A stretch of 64,000 nt of DNA from Prescottella agglutinans (GCF_004011865.1 NZ_RKLP01000001.1:784313-848312), one strand, 5' to 3'. Shown: positions 1 to 10,730, counted from the first letter of the stretch. Notes: generated by a model not told the origin, from the sequence alone. Made by a program: numbers and translations.

Positions 1-412
<412 letters not shown>

Positions 413-481
413 TCAGGGCTTCGGCCGGAACGCACTCCGCCCCGGGTCCGATGAGGAACTCCGGGGCGGGAGGCGTGAGGC

Positions 482-784
482 TTACTTGGCGACGACAGCC
501 AGGACGTCGCGAGCCGACAGGATCAGGTACTCCTGGCCGGCGTACTTGATCTCGGTTCCGCCGTACTTGCTGTAGATGACGGTGTCGCCTTCCTGGACGT
601 CCAGCGGGATGCGCTTCTCGCCATCCTCGTCCCAGCGGCCGGGGCCAACGGCGACGACGGTGCCCTCCTGGGGCTTCTCCTTCGCCGTGTCGGGGATGAC
701 CAGGCCGGAGGCAGTCGTCGTCTCGGCCTCGTTGGCCTGGACGAGGATCTTGTCCTCGAGCGGCTTGATGTTCACGCTCGCCAC
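482..784 (-). CDS. groES: 10 kDa co-chaperonin GroES
   Basis: A 100-residue protein of normal GroES length. It shows the N-terminal [10 protein letters not shown] strand, the mobile-loop region near residues 20-35, the roof-hairpin GPGRWDEDG segment and the C-terminal [19 protein letters not shown] block. GroES forms the heptameric lid of GroEL. The gene leads a groES-groEL operon; a CIRCE-type operator lies about 130 bases upstream. In M. tuberculosis the gene upstream of groES is gcp (tsaD); here more than 30 kb separate the two. Confidence 0.98.
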   Translation of the reverse strand: MASVNIKPLEDKILVQANEAETTTASGLVIPDTAKEKPQEGTVVAVGPGRWDEDGEKRIPLDVQEGDTVIYSKYGGTEIKYAGQEYLILSARDVLAVVAK

Positions 785-911
785 GATGAGCCCTCCACTT
801 TCAGGGGTTCGTTGGGCCCGAGGCTGTTCCTCGGACCACGATCAGTTCAGTCACCACGGTGACTCCTCACGGGTCCCGTCGTCGCGGGTGCCGGGACTCG
901 CTCAGCGTCGA

Positions 912-938
912 CTAGCACTCTATACATGAGAGTGCCAG
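912..938. promoter_or_regulatory. CIRCE element (HrcA operator) upstream of groES
   Basis: The inverted repeat CTAGCACTC-N9-GAGTGCCAG matches the CIRCE consensus TTAGCACTC-N9-GAGTGCTAA with 9-base arms and the exact 9-base spacer. CIRCE is the binding site of the heat-shock repressor HrcA. A possible minus-strand promoter overlaps it: -35 TTGAGT (940-945) and -10 TATAGA (919-924), with a short 15-base spacer, so the exact -35 is uncertain. HrcA bound here would cover the -10 region of the groES-groEL operon. Confidence 0.85.
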
Positions 939-981
939 CACTCAAGGGCGGCGTGCGCCGGAGCCCCGCGCCGGAACACGA

Positions 982-1014
982 AAGTGGCGCCGGAGGATTG
1001 CTCCGACGCCACTT
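982..1014 (-). terminator. Hairpin terminator after the thioesterase gene
   Basis: A 14-bp inverted repeat (982-995 with 1001-1014, one mismatch) with a 5-base loop lies 10 bases past the stop of the minus-strand thioesterase gene. There is no clear U-run, as is common for actinobacterial terminators. It would separate the MDR-thioesterase transcript from groES. Confidence 0.65.
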
Positions 1015-1024
1015 CCCGGGATCC

Positions 1025-1459
1025 TCAGTACTGCGACGGCATCTCCAGCACGGCCATCGTGCAGCGCGAGACGCACACCAGCTTGCCCTCGTCGTTCACG
1101 ATCCTGATCTCCCAGACGTGCGTCCGACGCCCGAGCGCCAGCGGCGTCGCCTCGCCGTAGACCCACCCCGAGCTCACGGGGCGCACATGGTTGGCGTTGA
1201 TCTCCATGCCGACGCAATGGAACCTTGTGCGGTCCACCGCGAAGATCGAGGCCCAGCTCGCGAGCGTCTCGGCGAACGCGACCGACGCTCCGCCGTGCAG
1301 CACCCCCGCGGGCTGCTTGGTCCGCTCGTCGACCGGCATCCGGCCCTTCATCGAGTCCTCGGTCATCTCGGTCAGTTCGATGCCGAGGTTCCGGTTGAGG
1401 GTGTCGACGCCCTTCTCGTTGGCGATCTCGACGGTGGGATCGCCGATCCAGATGCTCAT
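1025..1459 (-). CDS. PaaI-type hotdog-fold thioesterase
   Basis: A 144-residue single hotdog domain. The segment GVLHGGASVAFAETLAS carries the HGG(A)S signature and the catalytic Asp/Glu position of the PaaI/4-hydroxybenzoyl-CoA thioesterase family, and the length is normal for the family. Such enzymes hydrolyse aryl- or acyl-CoA thioesters and often serve as release valves in aromatic catabolism. The start overlaps the stop of the upstream dehydrogenase by four bases (ATGA), so the pair is translationally coupled. Specific substrate unknown. The CoA ligase at 8683-10284 makes a CoA-ester role plausible, but that link is inferred. Confidence 0.85.
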   Translation of the reverse strand: MSIWIGDPTVEIANEKGVDTLNRNLGIELTEMTEDSMKGRMPVDERTKQPAGVLHGGASVAFAETLASWASIFAVDRTRFHCVGMEINANHVRPVSSGWVYGEATPLALGRRTHVWEIRIVNDEGKLVCVSRCTMAVLEMPSQY

Positions 1460-2427
1460 GAGACCTTCACCACGACCTTTCCGTTGACGTCACCGTCGAT
1501 CATGGCCTGGAATCCGGCGTGAATGTCCTGCAACGGGATCACGCGGTCGATCTTCGGCCGCAGGCCGGTCGCCTCCATCATCCGCAGCATCGACACGAGC
1601 TCGGCGCGGGTGCAGCCGGTGGAGCCCAGGATGCGCTGCTGCAGGTAGAAGATCCGGGTCAGGTCCGCCGGCGGGTTGGAGCCGGACGTCGCGCCGGCGA
1701 TGACGATGGTGCCGCCGGGACGCAGCGAACGCATCGAGTGCGCCCACGTCGCCTCGCCGACGGTCTCGATGACGACGTCGACCTTCTCGGGCAGCCGCGC
1801 GCCGGCCTCGATCGCGGCGTGTGCACCGAGTTCGAGCGCGGTGGCACGCTTCTCGGCGCTGCGGCTCGCGGCGTACACCTTGGCGCCCGCGGCGGCGGCC
1901 AGGCTGATCGCGGCGGTCGCGACACCGCCGCCGGCGCCCTGCACCAGCACCCGGTCGCCCGCCTTGATCTGCGCCTGGGTGAACAGCATCCGGTAGGCGG
2001 TGGTCCACGCGACCGGCAGGCAGGCGGCCTCGTCGAACGAGAGCCACTCCGGCTTGGGGATCAGGTTGCGCTTCGGCACCACCAGGTACTCGGCGAAGGC
2101 ACCGTCGTGCTGCTCCGACAGGAGAGCGCGCCCCGGGTCCAGCGTCTCGTCGCCCATGCCCCCGTCTGCGTCGGCGATCACCGGGTAGACGATCACCTCG
2201 TTGCCGTCCTCGTCGACGCCGGCGGCATCGCAGCCGAGGATCATCGGAATCCGGTCGGCCGGGTGACCGACGCCGCGCAGCGTCCACACGTCGTGCATGT
2301 TGAGGGCGGACGAACGCACTGCGACCTTGGCCCAGCCGTCCGGAACGACCGGGTCGGGGACCTCGCGGAGCTCGAGTCCGCTCAGCGGATCGTCTGCGTT
2401 CTGGGCGACGGCGACGGCTGCGAGCAT
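1456..2427 (-). CDS. Medium-chain zinc-type alcohol dehydrogenase / quinone oxidoreductase family protein
   Basis: A 323-residue MDR-superfamily protein. The N-terminal GroES-like fold includes GCDAAGVDEDGNEV, and the Rossmann motif VQGAGGGVATAAISLA near residues 155-170 binds NAD(P)H. It lacks the full catalytic-zinc Cys/His set and the structural zinc Cys cluster of classical alcohol dehydrogenases, so a zinc-independent quinone-oxidoreductase type is more likely. The ATG at 2427 starts at the conserved N-terminus; a longer open frame upstream is not supported. It forms a two-gene minus-strand operon with the thioesterase and diverges from the hydratase gene. Substrate unknown. Confidence 0.85.
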   Translation of the reverse strand: MLAAVAVAQNADDPLSGLELREVPDPVVPDGWAKVAVRSSALNMHDVWTLRGVGHPADRIPMILGCDAAGVDEDGNEVIVYPVIADADGGMGDETLDPGRALLSEQHDGAFAEYLVVPKRNLIPKPEWLSFDEAACLPVAWTTAYRMLFTQAQIKAGDRVLVQGAGGGVATAAISLAAAAGAKVYAASRSAEKRATALELGAHAAIEAGARLPEKVDVVIETVGEATWAHSMRSLRPGGTIVIAGATSGSNPPADLTRIFYLQQRILGSTGCTRAELVSMLRMMEATGLRPKIDRVIPLQDIHAGFQAMIDGDVNGKVVVKVS

Positions 2428-2590
2428 GGGGTTCTCCTGTGCGGTCGGACACAGCCACCGGGTGCAGCGGCCGTGAAATACGTGTTCGGATAGCCATGTT
2501 CGGCGCGGCGCCCCATCGCGCGCGAGGGCGCGTTCCGTACCTCGGCACGACCGCTGGCCCCGGAACTCGAGGTGGCGTTCTCCTGTACGC
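2428..2590. promoter_or_regulatory. Divergent promoter region between the MDR gene and the dioxygenase operon
   Basis: This 163-base gap must hold the promoters of the minus-strand MDR-thioesterase pair and of the plus-strand catabolic operon starting at 2591. I could not pick out convincing -35/-10 boxes or a clean palindrome. An IclR-family operator is possible, because two IclR regulators are encoded in the cluster. Confidence 0.45.
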
Positions 2591-3406
2591 ATGCCAACTG
2601 ACACCACGGGCGCGCTGCACACGGCGGTACCTTCCCTCGCCGCGCAGCTGGCCGAGGCGGAGCGCACTCGGCAGCCGGTCGCGCAACCCACCTCGTCGTA
2701 TCCCGACCTGACGGTTGCCGACGCCTACGAGATCCAGCGCCGCAACATCGCGCAGCGGATCGAGGCCGGCGAGCGGATCGTGGGTCGCAAGATCGGACTC
2801 ACCTCGCTCGCGATGCAGCAGCAGCTCGGTGTCGACCAGCCGGACTTCGGTGCGATCCTCGACACGATGGTGATCGCCCACGAGGGCGAGCAGGCCGCGG
2901 ACGACCTGGTCGCGCCGCGCGCCGAGGCGGAGTTCACGTTCCGGCTCAGCCGCGACCTGGTTCCCGGCGACGCCCCGTTCACGTTCGAGCAGGTCCGGGA
3001 CGCGATCGGCGAGGTGATGCTGAGCCTCGAACTCATCGACAGCCGGATCGCCGACTGGAAGATCGGCCTGATCGACACCGTCGCGGACAACGCGTCCAGC
3101 GCGCGGCTGGTGGCGGGACCGAGCGTGCCCGCCACCCGGGAACTCCTCGACGCCCTTCCGGAGATGATCCTCACGCTCACCCGCGACGGCGACGACGTCG
3201 CCGCGGGCCCCGGCTCGGCGGTACTCGATCATCCGCTCAATGCCATTGTCTGGTTGGCCAATTCGCTCGCCGAGTACGGCGATCATCTGCGCGCCGGGGA
3301 CCTCGTCCTGGCCGGCGCGGTGCACGCCGCGGTTCCGCTGGCCGCCGGCTCCACATTCGGTGTCAGTTCGCCGGGCCTGCCCGACGTCACCGTCCGCATC
3401 GTCTAG
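2591..3406 (+). CDS. 2-hydroxypenta-2,4-dienoate hydratase (MhpD/BphH family)
   Basis: A 271-residue member of the fumarylacetoacetase-like hydratase/decarboxylase family. Recognisable segments are the early GRKIGLTS motif, the metal-binding AEAEFTFRL region, SLELIDSRI, and the C-terminal AGAVHAAVPLAAG block. These enzymes add water to 2-hydroxypenta-2,4-dienoate made by meta-cleavage hydrolases, giving 4-hydroxy-2-oxovalerate. It is the first gene of the plus-strand operon, 17 bases before the dioxygenase alpha gene. The downstream aldolase and aldehyde dehydrogenase of the pathway are not in the window. Confidence 0.9.
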   Translation: MPTDTTGALHTAVPSLAAQLAEAERTRQPVAQPTSSYPDLTVADAYEIQRRNIAQRIEAGERIVGRKIGLTSLAMQQQLGVDQPDFGAILDTMVIAHEGEQAADDLVAPRAEAEFTFRLSRDLVPGDAPFTFEQVRDAIGEVMLSLELIDSRIADWKIGLIDTVADNASSARLVAGPSVPATRELLDALPEMILTLTRDGDDVAAGPGSAVLDHPLNAIVWLANSLAEYGDHLRAGDLVLAGAVHAAVPLAAGSTFGVSSPGLPDVTVRIV

Positions 3407-3423
3407 ATCAAGGGAGACGACAC

Positions 3424-4761
3424 ATGTGTACCTCCGACGGAGGCAGCCCGACCACGGGCTCGATCAAGAGGCCGTCCGCCCTCACCAGGTTCGTCGACGT
3501 GTCGACGATGGTGGACAGCGACAACGGCTACGTCGATCGCGCGGTCTTCACCGACCAGTCGATCTACCAGCAGGAGTTGCGTCGCATCTTCGCGCCGAGC
3601 TGGCTGTTCCTGGGGCACACGTCGCAGATCTCCAAGCCCGGCGAGTTCCTCACCACCTACATGGGTGAGGACCCGGTCATCGTCTCGATGGGCAAGGACC
3701 GCAAGATTCGGGCGTTCCTCAACTCGTGCCGCCACCGCGGAGCACGGGTGTGCCGCGCCGACTTCGGCGCCACCAAGAACTTCACGTGCACCTACCACGG
3801 CTGGAGTTTCGACACCGCCGGTCAGCTGGTGAGCGTCCCGAACGAGGCCGGCTACCCGGAGTCCTTCGACAAGAAGGACTGGGGCCTGGTCGAGGTCGCC
3901 CAGCTCGACACCTACCACGGGCTGATCTTCGCGACGTGGAACCCCGCTGCGCCCCCGCTGAAGGAAGCGCTCGGCGGGATGACCTACTACATGGACGCGA
4001 TGCTCGACCGCGACCCCGAGGGCACGGTCGCCGTCGGCGGCATCCACAAGTGGGTGCTCGACGGCAACTGGAAGCTGGCGGCCGAGCAGTTCGCCACCGA
4101 CTGGTACCACGTCAACATGTCGCACGCGTCGGCGCTGATGGTGCTCTCCCCCACCGGCCGCGGACCGAAGACGGAAATCGCCAACACCCCCGGCCGCCAG
4201 TTCAGCGACCCGCTGGGGCACGGCGCCGGGTTCCCCACGCACCCGCGCAGCCGCTTCGATGCGCAGCCGGTGCACGAGTACTACGACTACGACGCGCTGC
4301 GCGAGCGCCTCGGCGACGAGCGCGTCGAGGGCCCGCTGACCACCGGTCACGCGACTGTCTTCCCCAACTTCTCGTACCTGCCCGTCAACGGCAGCATCCG
4401 CGTCTGGCACCCCAAGGGACCGGACAAGATGGAGGTCTGGGCGTGGACCATCGTCGACAAGTCGATGCCCGAGGACGTGCGTGAGGCGCAGCGTCTCTAC
4501 AACCTGCGCACCTTCGGTCCCAGCGGCATCTTCGAGCAGGACGACGGAGAGAACTGGAGCGAGTGCCAGTCCATCGCAGGCGGTTTCATCACCAACGGTG
4601 TGCCGCTGAACTACCAGATGGGCCTGGGCTCCGAGCGCGAGGACGGCGTCTACCCCGGCAAGACCAGCGAGCTGTACAGCGACGCTGCCGGACGCGGTTT
4701 CTACCGGCGCTGGGCTGAACTGATGAACACACCGGCATGGCACGAAAAGGGCGCGAAGTGA
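3424..4761 (+). CDS. Rieske aromatic ring-hydroxylating dioxygenase, alpha subunit
   Basis: 445 residues, normal length. The Rieske [2Fe-2S] ligands are C102-x-H104 and C122-x2-H125 (CRHRG and CTYHGW). The mononuclear iron site follows at D226-x2-H229-x4-H234 in the catalytic domain. The alpha subunit of the oxygenase takes electrons from the Rieske ferredoxin and inserts O2 into the aromatic ring to give a cis-dihydrodiol. Partner genes for ferredoxin, reductase, beta subunit and dihydrodiol dehydrogenase follow directly. The overall type resembles biphenyl/phenylpropionate (HcaE-like) oxygenases. The substrate is inferred only from the MhpB-type ring-cleavage gene nearby. Confidence 0.95.
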   Translation: MCTSDGGSPTTGSIKRPSALTRFVDVSTMVDSDNGYVDRAVFTDQSIYQQELRRIFAPSWLFLGHTSQISKPGEFLTTYMGEDPVIVSMGKDRKIRAFLNSCRHRGARVCRADFGATKNFTCTYHGWSFDTAGQLVSVPNEAGYPESFDKKDWGLVEVAQLDTYHGLIFATWNPAAPPLKEALGGMTYYMDAMLDRDPEGTVAVGGIHKWVLDGNWKLAAEQFATDWYHVNMSHASALMVLSPTGRGPKTEIANTPGRQFSDPLGHGAGFPTHPRSRFDAQPVHEYYDYDALRERLGDERVEGPLTTGHATVFPNFSYLPVNGSIRVWHPKGPDKMEVWAWTIVDKSMPEDVREAQRLYNLRTFGPSGIFEQDDGENWSECQSIAGGFITNGVPLNYQMGLGSEREDGVYPGKTSELYSDAAGRGFYRRWAELMNTPAWHEKGAK

Positions 4762-5108
4762 GCGAGACCATCACCAAGATCAAGGTCGGCGCGGTCGGCG
4801 ACATCGAGGACGGCGAGGCGCTGGTCGTCGACGCCGAGCAGACGGGCACGGGCGAGCCCATCGCGGTCTTCCACGACGAGGGCGAGTACTTCGCACTCAA
4901 CGACCGCTGCAGCCACGGCGAGGCGTCCCTCGCGGACGGCTGGATCGAGGGCGGCCAGGTGGAGTGCCCGCTGCACTCGGGCAAGTTCTGCCTGCGCACC
5001 GGTTCCGTGCTCTCCATGCCCGCCACCGAGGACGTCGCGGCCCACAAGGTCGAGGTCGACGGCGACGAGATCTGGCTGTACCCCGGCCAGGCCGCCGCCG
5101 CGGAGTGA
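4758..5108 (+). CDS. Rieske-type ferredoxin component of the dioxygenase
   Basis: 116 residues from a GTG start that overlaps the alpha-subunit stop (GTGA); an ATG at 4737 in the same frame would add 7 residues. Rieske ligands are C51-x-H53 and C70-x2-H73 (CSHGEA and CPLHSGKF). It carries electrons from the FAD reductase encoded next to the oxygenase. Length and motif match the BphA3/HcaC group. It lies between the alpha and beta genes, which are usually adjacent. Confidence 0.94.
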   Translation: MSETITKIKVGAVGDIEDGEALVVDAEQTGTGEPIAVFHDEGEYFALNDRCSHGEASLADGWIEGGQVECPLHSGKFCLRTGSVLSMPATEDVAAHKVEVDGDEIWLYPGQAAAAE

Positions 5109-5115
5109 CGCGTCC

Positions 5116-6354
5116 ATGAGCACACTCGAGCGCACCCCTGAGCGCATCGTCGTCGTCGGTGGCGGGCTGGCCGGCGTCAGCGCCGCCGGCGAACTGCGTA
5201 ACCGCGGCTTCGACGGTGAGATCACGCTGGTCGACGGCGGGCCCGCGCCGTACGACCGTCCGCCGCTGTCCAAGGCGTTCATGTTCGGCACCGCCGACGA
5301 GTCGGATCTCGCCCTGGCCAAGCCGGATTGGTATGTCACGCAGCGGATCACGCTGTGCACCGGAGCCCCGGTGACGGCACTGAAGCCGGACGAGGGCGTG
5401 GTCGAACTCGCGGACGGCACCCGGCTGGACGCGGACGTGACGATCCTGACCACCGGAGCCGGCGCCCGACCCCTGCCGGTGCCCGGCGGCGACCTGCCGC
5501 AGGTGCACCTGCTCCGCACGATCGACGACGCCCGCGCCCTCAAGGCCCGGCTCGTCCCCGGTGCACGCCTCGTCGTGATCGGCGCCGGCCTGATCGGCGC
5601 CGAAACTGCTTCGGCGGCATTGCAGCTCGGCGCCCAGGTCACGCTGGTCGACCCGACCGATCCGCCGATCGTTCCCGCGGTCGGCCCGGAGATGGCGCGC
5701 TACCTGCACGACCAGCACGCCGAGCACGGCATCGCGGTGCACACCGCGGGTGTCACCGAGATCCGGGAAACCGGCGACTCGGTGACCGTCGTGCTCACCA
5801 CCGGTGAGGAACTTGCCGCCGACGCGGTGCTCGTGGGAATCGGGTCGATCCCCTCGACCGAACTCGCCGAGTCCGCGGGCCTCGACGTCGACGGCGGTGT
5901 GCTCGTCGACGAGAACTTCCGCACGAGCCACCCGGCGGTGTTCGCCGCCGGCGACGTCGCTCGCCGCCGCGAGTCCGACGGCACGCTGCACCGGCGCGAA
6001 GAGCATTGGGAAGCAGCACAACTGAACGGACGTGCGGTTGCCGCCCGCGTCCTGGGGCAGGAACCCGAGCCCGAGTGCGCGGGTTGGTTCTGGTCCGACC
6101 GACACGGCATCCACGTGCAGGGCGTCGGATCGATGACCGCCGAGGGCGAGACCGTGATCCGGCCGCACCCCGACGACGCCGCCCGCCCGCAGATGGTGTT
6201 CCGAGTCCGGGGCAACACCCTGGTCGGAGCCGCGTTCATCGACGGCGGTCCCGCAGTGCGGGCCGCGCGCATCATCATCGACCGCGCACTTCCGGTGGAT
6301 CCGACCGCTCTGGCCGATCCGTCCGTCAATCTGCGCAAGCTCGCCAAAGGATGA
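5116..6354 (+). CDS. FAD-dependent ferredoxin reductase component of the dioxygenase
   Basis: 412 residues of the BphA4/HcaD-type pyridine nucleotide-disulphide reductase fold. The N-terminal FAD motif VVVGGGLAGVSAA (around residues 14-26), the NAD-binding VVIGAGLIGAETAS (around residues 152-165) and the second FAD motif AVFAAGDVA (around residues 275-283) are all present. It passes electrons from NADH to the Rieske ferredoxin. Its stop overlaps the start of the beta-subunit gene. A second, separate reductase of the same superfamily is encoded at 24239-25546 for the P450 system. Confidence 0.93.
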   Translation: MSTLERTPERIVVVGGGLAGVSAAGELRNRGFDGEITLVDGGPAPYDRPPLSKAFMFGTADESDLALAKPDWYVTQRITLCTGAPVTALKPDEGVVELADGTRLDADVTILTTGAGARPLPVPGGDLPQVHLLRTIDDARALKARLVPGARLVVIGAGLIGAETASAALQLGAQVTLVDPTDPPIVPAVGPEMARYLHDQHAEHGIAVHTAGVTEIRETGDSVTVVLTTGEELAADAVLVGIGSIPSTELAESAGLDVDGGVLVDENFRTSHPAVFAAGDVARRRESDGTLHRREEHWEAAQLNGRAVAARVLGQEPEPECAGWFWSDRHGIHVQGVGSMTAEGETVIRPHPDDAARPQMVFRVRGNTLVGAAFIDGGPAVRAARIIIDRALPVDPTALADPSVNLRKLAKG

Positions 6355-6920
6355 CTCGACTCATGGCAACCGACACCACCGCGGCCGCCCAGCGGCAGGC
6401 CGCTGACGCCGACACCCACTTCCGGGTTCAGCAGTTCTACTTCCACGAGGCCGAACTGCTCGACGACGGCCGCTTCACCGACTGGCTCGACCTGCTCGCG
6501 GAGGACCTGCACTACTGGGCCCCGACCCGCAGCAACCGTCTGCGCCGCCAGCAGTCGCTCGCGGTCGCCGCGCGCGGCGAGGCCGCCTTCTTCGACGAGA
6601 CCCGGGCGAGCCTGGCGTGGCGCATCCGCCGCTTCGACTCGGGCATGGCGTGGGCGGAGGATCCGCCGTCGCGCACCCGGCACCTGGTGAGCAACGTCAT
6701 CGTCCGACACACCGGCGAGGACGAGCGCGAGATCGGGCAGTGGTACGCGCGTTCGAACTTCATCGTCTACCGCAACCGGCTCGAGCGCGAGGTCGACATC
6801 TACTCCGGCGGCCGCGAGGACATCCTCCGCGAGACCGAGAACGGCCTGGTGGTCGCCCGCCGCACGATCCTGCTCGACCAGAACGTGCTGCTGGCCAAGA
6901 ACATCAGCACCTTCTTCTGA
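6351..6920 (+). CDS. Aromatic ring-hydroxylating dioxygenase, beta subunit
   Basis: 189 residues with the SnoaL/NTF2-like fold of dioxygenase beta subunits: the early FYFHEAELLDDGRFTDWLDL segment, DLHYWAPTR, the TRHLVSNV region and the C-terminal RRTILLDQNVLLAKNISTFF end are typical. Two starts are possible: ATG at 6351 overlapping the reductase stop (ATGA) or ATG at 6363. The overlap favours 6351. It forms the alpha3beta3 oxygenase with the product of 3424-4761. The separation of alpha and beta genes by the electron-transfer genes is unusual for this family. Confidence 0.92.
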   Translation: MTRLMATDTTAAAQRQAADADTHFRVQQFYFHEAELLDDGRFTDWLDLLAEDLHYWAPTRSNRLRRQQSLAVAARGEAAFFDETRASLAWRIRRFDSGMAWAEDPPSRTRHLVSNVIVRHTGEDEREIGQWYARSNFIVYRNRLEREVDIYSGGREDILRETENGLVVARRTILLDQNVLLAKNISTFF

Positions 6921-6983
6921 TTCTCGTTCCCCCTCGGACGACAAGCGACGATCCTCCCCCAGACACAAGGAGCGCGTGACACA

Positions 6984-7853
6984 GTGACAACGAATGCAGC
7001 GGCGGAGACGGCCGTGACCACCCGCGAGGTCGAGACCTCGCTCGGCACCATCAAGGTGAGCGAGGCCGGCAGCGGCCCGGTCCTGGTGATGCTGCACGGC
7101 GGCGGCCCGGGCGCGTCGGCGATCGCCAACTACAGCCAGAACCTGCCGGCGCTGACGCCGCACTTCCGCGTCGTGCTGCCGGACCAGCCGGGCTTCGGCG
7201 GCAGCTACCGCCCCTCGGAGGAGGACCTCCAGGAGCGCAGCATCACGCAGATCACCGTGGACGCGCTCATCCAGACCCTCGACGCAATGGGCATCGAGGA
7301 GTTCCACCTGATGGGCAACAGCCTCGGTGGTGCCGCCGCGATCGCGCTCGCCCTGGCGATCCCGCACCGCGTCACCCGCCTGGTGCTGATGGCTCCGGGC
7401 GGCGGCTGGCTGCCGTTCGGCCCGACGCCGACCGAGGGCCAGAAGGCGATGTTCCGCTACTACAACGGCGGCGGCCCGACCGTGAAGAAGATGAAGGACT
7501 TCGTCCGCACCATGGTCGCCGATCCCAAGCAGTTCGACGACGCCAACATCCAGGCCCGCTACGAGGCGTCGCTGGACGAGAGCCACATCGAGTTCTACCA
7601 CCGCTACAACGCCGCGTTCGCCCGTCGTCACGGTATGGATCCGCTGTGGCGCGACGCCCACAAGATCAAGGCGCCGACGCTGCTGCTGTGGGGCACCGAC
7701 GACCGCACCATCACGTTCGAGGGCTCGCAGCTGATGCTCAAGCAGATCCCGGACGTGCAGCTGCACGCGTTCAGCCGGTGCGGCCACTGGGTCCAGGTCG
7801 AGCGGCAGAAGGAGTTCGAGCGGCTCGTGGTGGATTTCCTGGAGGATCAGTGA
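6984..7853 (+). CDS. Meta-cleavage product hydrolase (MhpC/BphD family)
   Basis: 289 residues from a GTG start, an alpha/beta hydrolase of C-C bond type. The nucleophile is S113 in GNSLGG, the acid is D240 in GTDD, and the base is H268 in CGHW; the 28-residue spacing between acid and base equals that in BphD. The oxyanion-hole segment LHGGGPGAS is also typical. The enzyme splits the 2-hydroxy-6-oxo-dienoate from extradiol ring cleavage into 2-hydroxypentadienoate, the substrate of the hydratase, plus a carboxylic acid. It overlaps the next gene by four bases. Confidence 0.93.
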   Translation: MTTNAAAETAVTTREVETSLGTIKVSEAGSGPVLVMLHGGGPGASAIANYSQNLPALTPHFRVVLPDQPGFGGSYRPSEEDLQERSITQITVDALIQTLDAMGIEEFHLMGNSLGGAAAIALALAIPHRVTRLVLMAPGGGWLPFGPTPTEGQKAMFRYYNGGGPTVKKMKDFVRTMVADPKQFDDANIQARYEASLDESHIEFYHRYNAAFARRHGMDPLWRDAHKIKAPTLLLWGTDDRTITFEGSQLMLKQIPDVQLHAFSRCGHWVQVERQKEFERLVVDFLEDQ

Positions 7854-8682
7854 CCGGGTGGCTCGAGGGCAATGTCGCCCTCATCACCGGCGGCGGCTCC
7901 GGGCTGGGCCGGGCCGTCGCCGAGCGGTTCCTCGACGAGGGCGCATCGGTCGTCGTCGCGGACCGCGATCCCGCCAAGCTGAGCGAGCTGCTGGAGGCGG
8001 CCGGCGATCGCGCCGACCGCGTCCACACCGTCGAGGCCGACGTCCGGTCCACCGCCGACCAGCATCGTGCGGTCGCCGAGGCGGTCGGGCGCTTCGGTAA
8101 ACTCGACACCCTGGTGCCCAATGCCGGCATCTGGGACTACCAGCGCAGCATCACCCGCCTGGACGGCGAGGAACTGTCCGCGGCGTTCGACGAACTGTTC
8201 GCGATCAACGTCAAGGGCTACCTGCTGGCCGTCGAGGCCGCGTGGCGCGAGCTGGTCAAGACCCGGGGCAGCGTCGTGATGACGCTGTCGAACTCGGCCT
8301 TCTACCCGAACGGAGGCGGTCCGCTGTACACCGCGAGCAAGCACGCCTGCCGCGGACTGGTGCTCGAACTTGCCTACGAGCTGGCCCCGAAGGTGCGCGT
8401 CAACGGCGTCGCCGCCGGCGGCATGCGCACCGACCTGCGCGGACCCGAATCGATCGGTCTGGCCGACCGCTCGATCGAGGCGTCGTTCGCGCGCAGCGCC
8501 ACGACGGGCGCCAACCCGTTGCTGCCGCTGCACGACGCCAGCGTCGACCCTGCCGACTTCACGGCGCCGTACGTGCTGCTGGCCTCGTCGGCCAACAGCT
8601 CCAACATCACCGGTGCGATCATCCCCGTCGACGGCGGCATCGCCGCCCGCGGGTTCCGCACTGCAGCGGGCGGAGACGATCT

Positions 8683-8686
<4 letters not shown>
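7850..8686 (+). CDS. cis-2,3-dihydrodiol dehydrogenase (BphB/HcaB-type SDR)
   Basis: 278 residues from a GTG that overlaps the hydrolase stop (GTGA). Short-chain dehydrogenase motifs are ITGGGSGLGRAVA for NAD binding, NAGIWDY (NAG), the catalytic Ser region LSNSAFYPNGGG and YTASK. The length near 275 residues and the NAGIWDY and FYPNGGGPLY segments are typical of cis-dihydrodiol dehydrogenases such as BphB and HcaB. It rearomatises the dihydrodiol from the dioxygenase to a catechol. The genetic setting supports this role strongly. Confidence 0.92.
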
Positions 8687-10280
<1,594 letters not shown>

Positions 10281-10284
<4 letters not shown>

Positions 10285-10679
10285 GCACGCCGGGCTGGCC
10301 GCTGACGTACACCGTCGACGACGGTGGCGCTCCGCACGCGGTCCGCGCACGGTTCGCCGTGCGCGGGCCCCTCGGGAACGCCTACCCCGCGGGTATCGCC
10401 GACCTCGAACTCGACATCGACGGACTGCGCGACGCCCAGGTGCTGCGCGGACTCGGGGCGCGGATCCTGCGCGAGAACCCGGCGTGCCGACGGATCGTGC
10501 TGCCGGTACCGGTCGGCGACCTCGACGCGATCGGCTTCGCCGAGGACGCCGGATTCCGCTACGTCGTCGACGTCGACGTGCCCGGGGAACGCGGTGCGAT
10601 CACCGAACTGTCCCTCCTGGTCCTGGAACCGGGCTGGGTCGCGGACGCGCCGACCGCCGTCGACGACCTGCCCCTCTGA
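10281..10679 (+). CDS. Small GNAT-like protein of unknown function
   Basis: 132 residues, ATG overlapping the CoA-ligase stop by four bases. I do not recognise a named family. The middle part resembles the second half of a GNAT acyltransferase: LRGLGARIL looks like a degraded acetyl-CoA pyrophosphate loop, and DAIGFAEDAGFRYV is like the AxxFxxxxGF segment that follows. The first GNAT strands are short or missing, so catalytic activity is doubtful. As last gene before a strong terminator it belongs to the dioxygenase operon. It may bind a CoA ester from the ligase reaction; that is speculation. Confidence 0.7.
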
Positions 10680-10692
10680 CCGAGCCGGCCCC

Positions 10693-10730
10693 GAAGGGCG
10701 GTCGGATTCACCCGAATCCGACCGCCCTTC
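10693..10730 (+). terminator. Strong hairpin terminator of the dioxygenase operon
   Basis: A perfect 17-bp stem (10693-10709 with 10714-10730) and 4-base loop begin 14 bases after the last stop codon. A T-rich stretch follows at about 10734-10739. It marks the end of the 2591-10679 transcription unit. Confidence 0.9.

Noticed and set aside
1490..3325. Very long open frame (611 codons) on the minus strand across the MDR and hydratase genes
   Set aside because: It overlaps well-recognised genes in other frames and has the Arg-rich, repetitive composition of an antisense frame in GC-rich DNA. Several other long shadow frames (for example 5700-7787, 8374-10350, 24434-26245) were rejected for the same reason.
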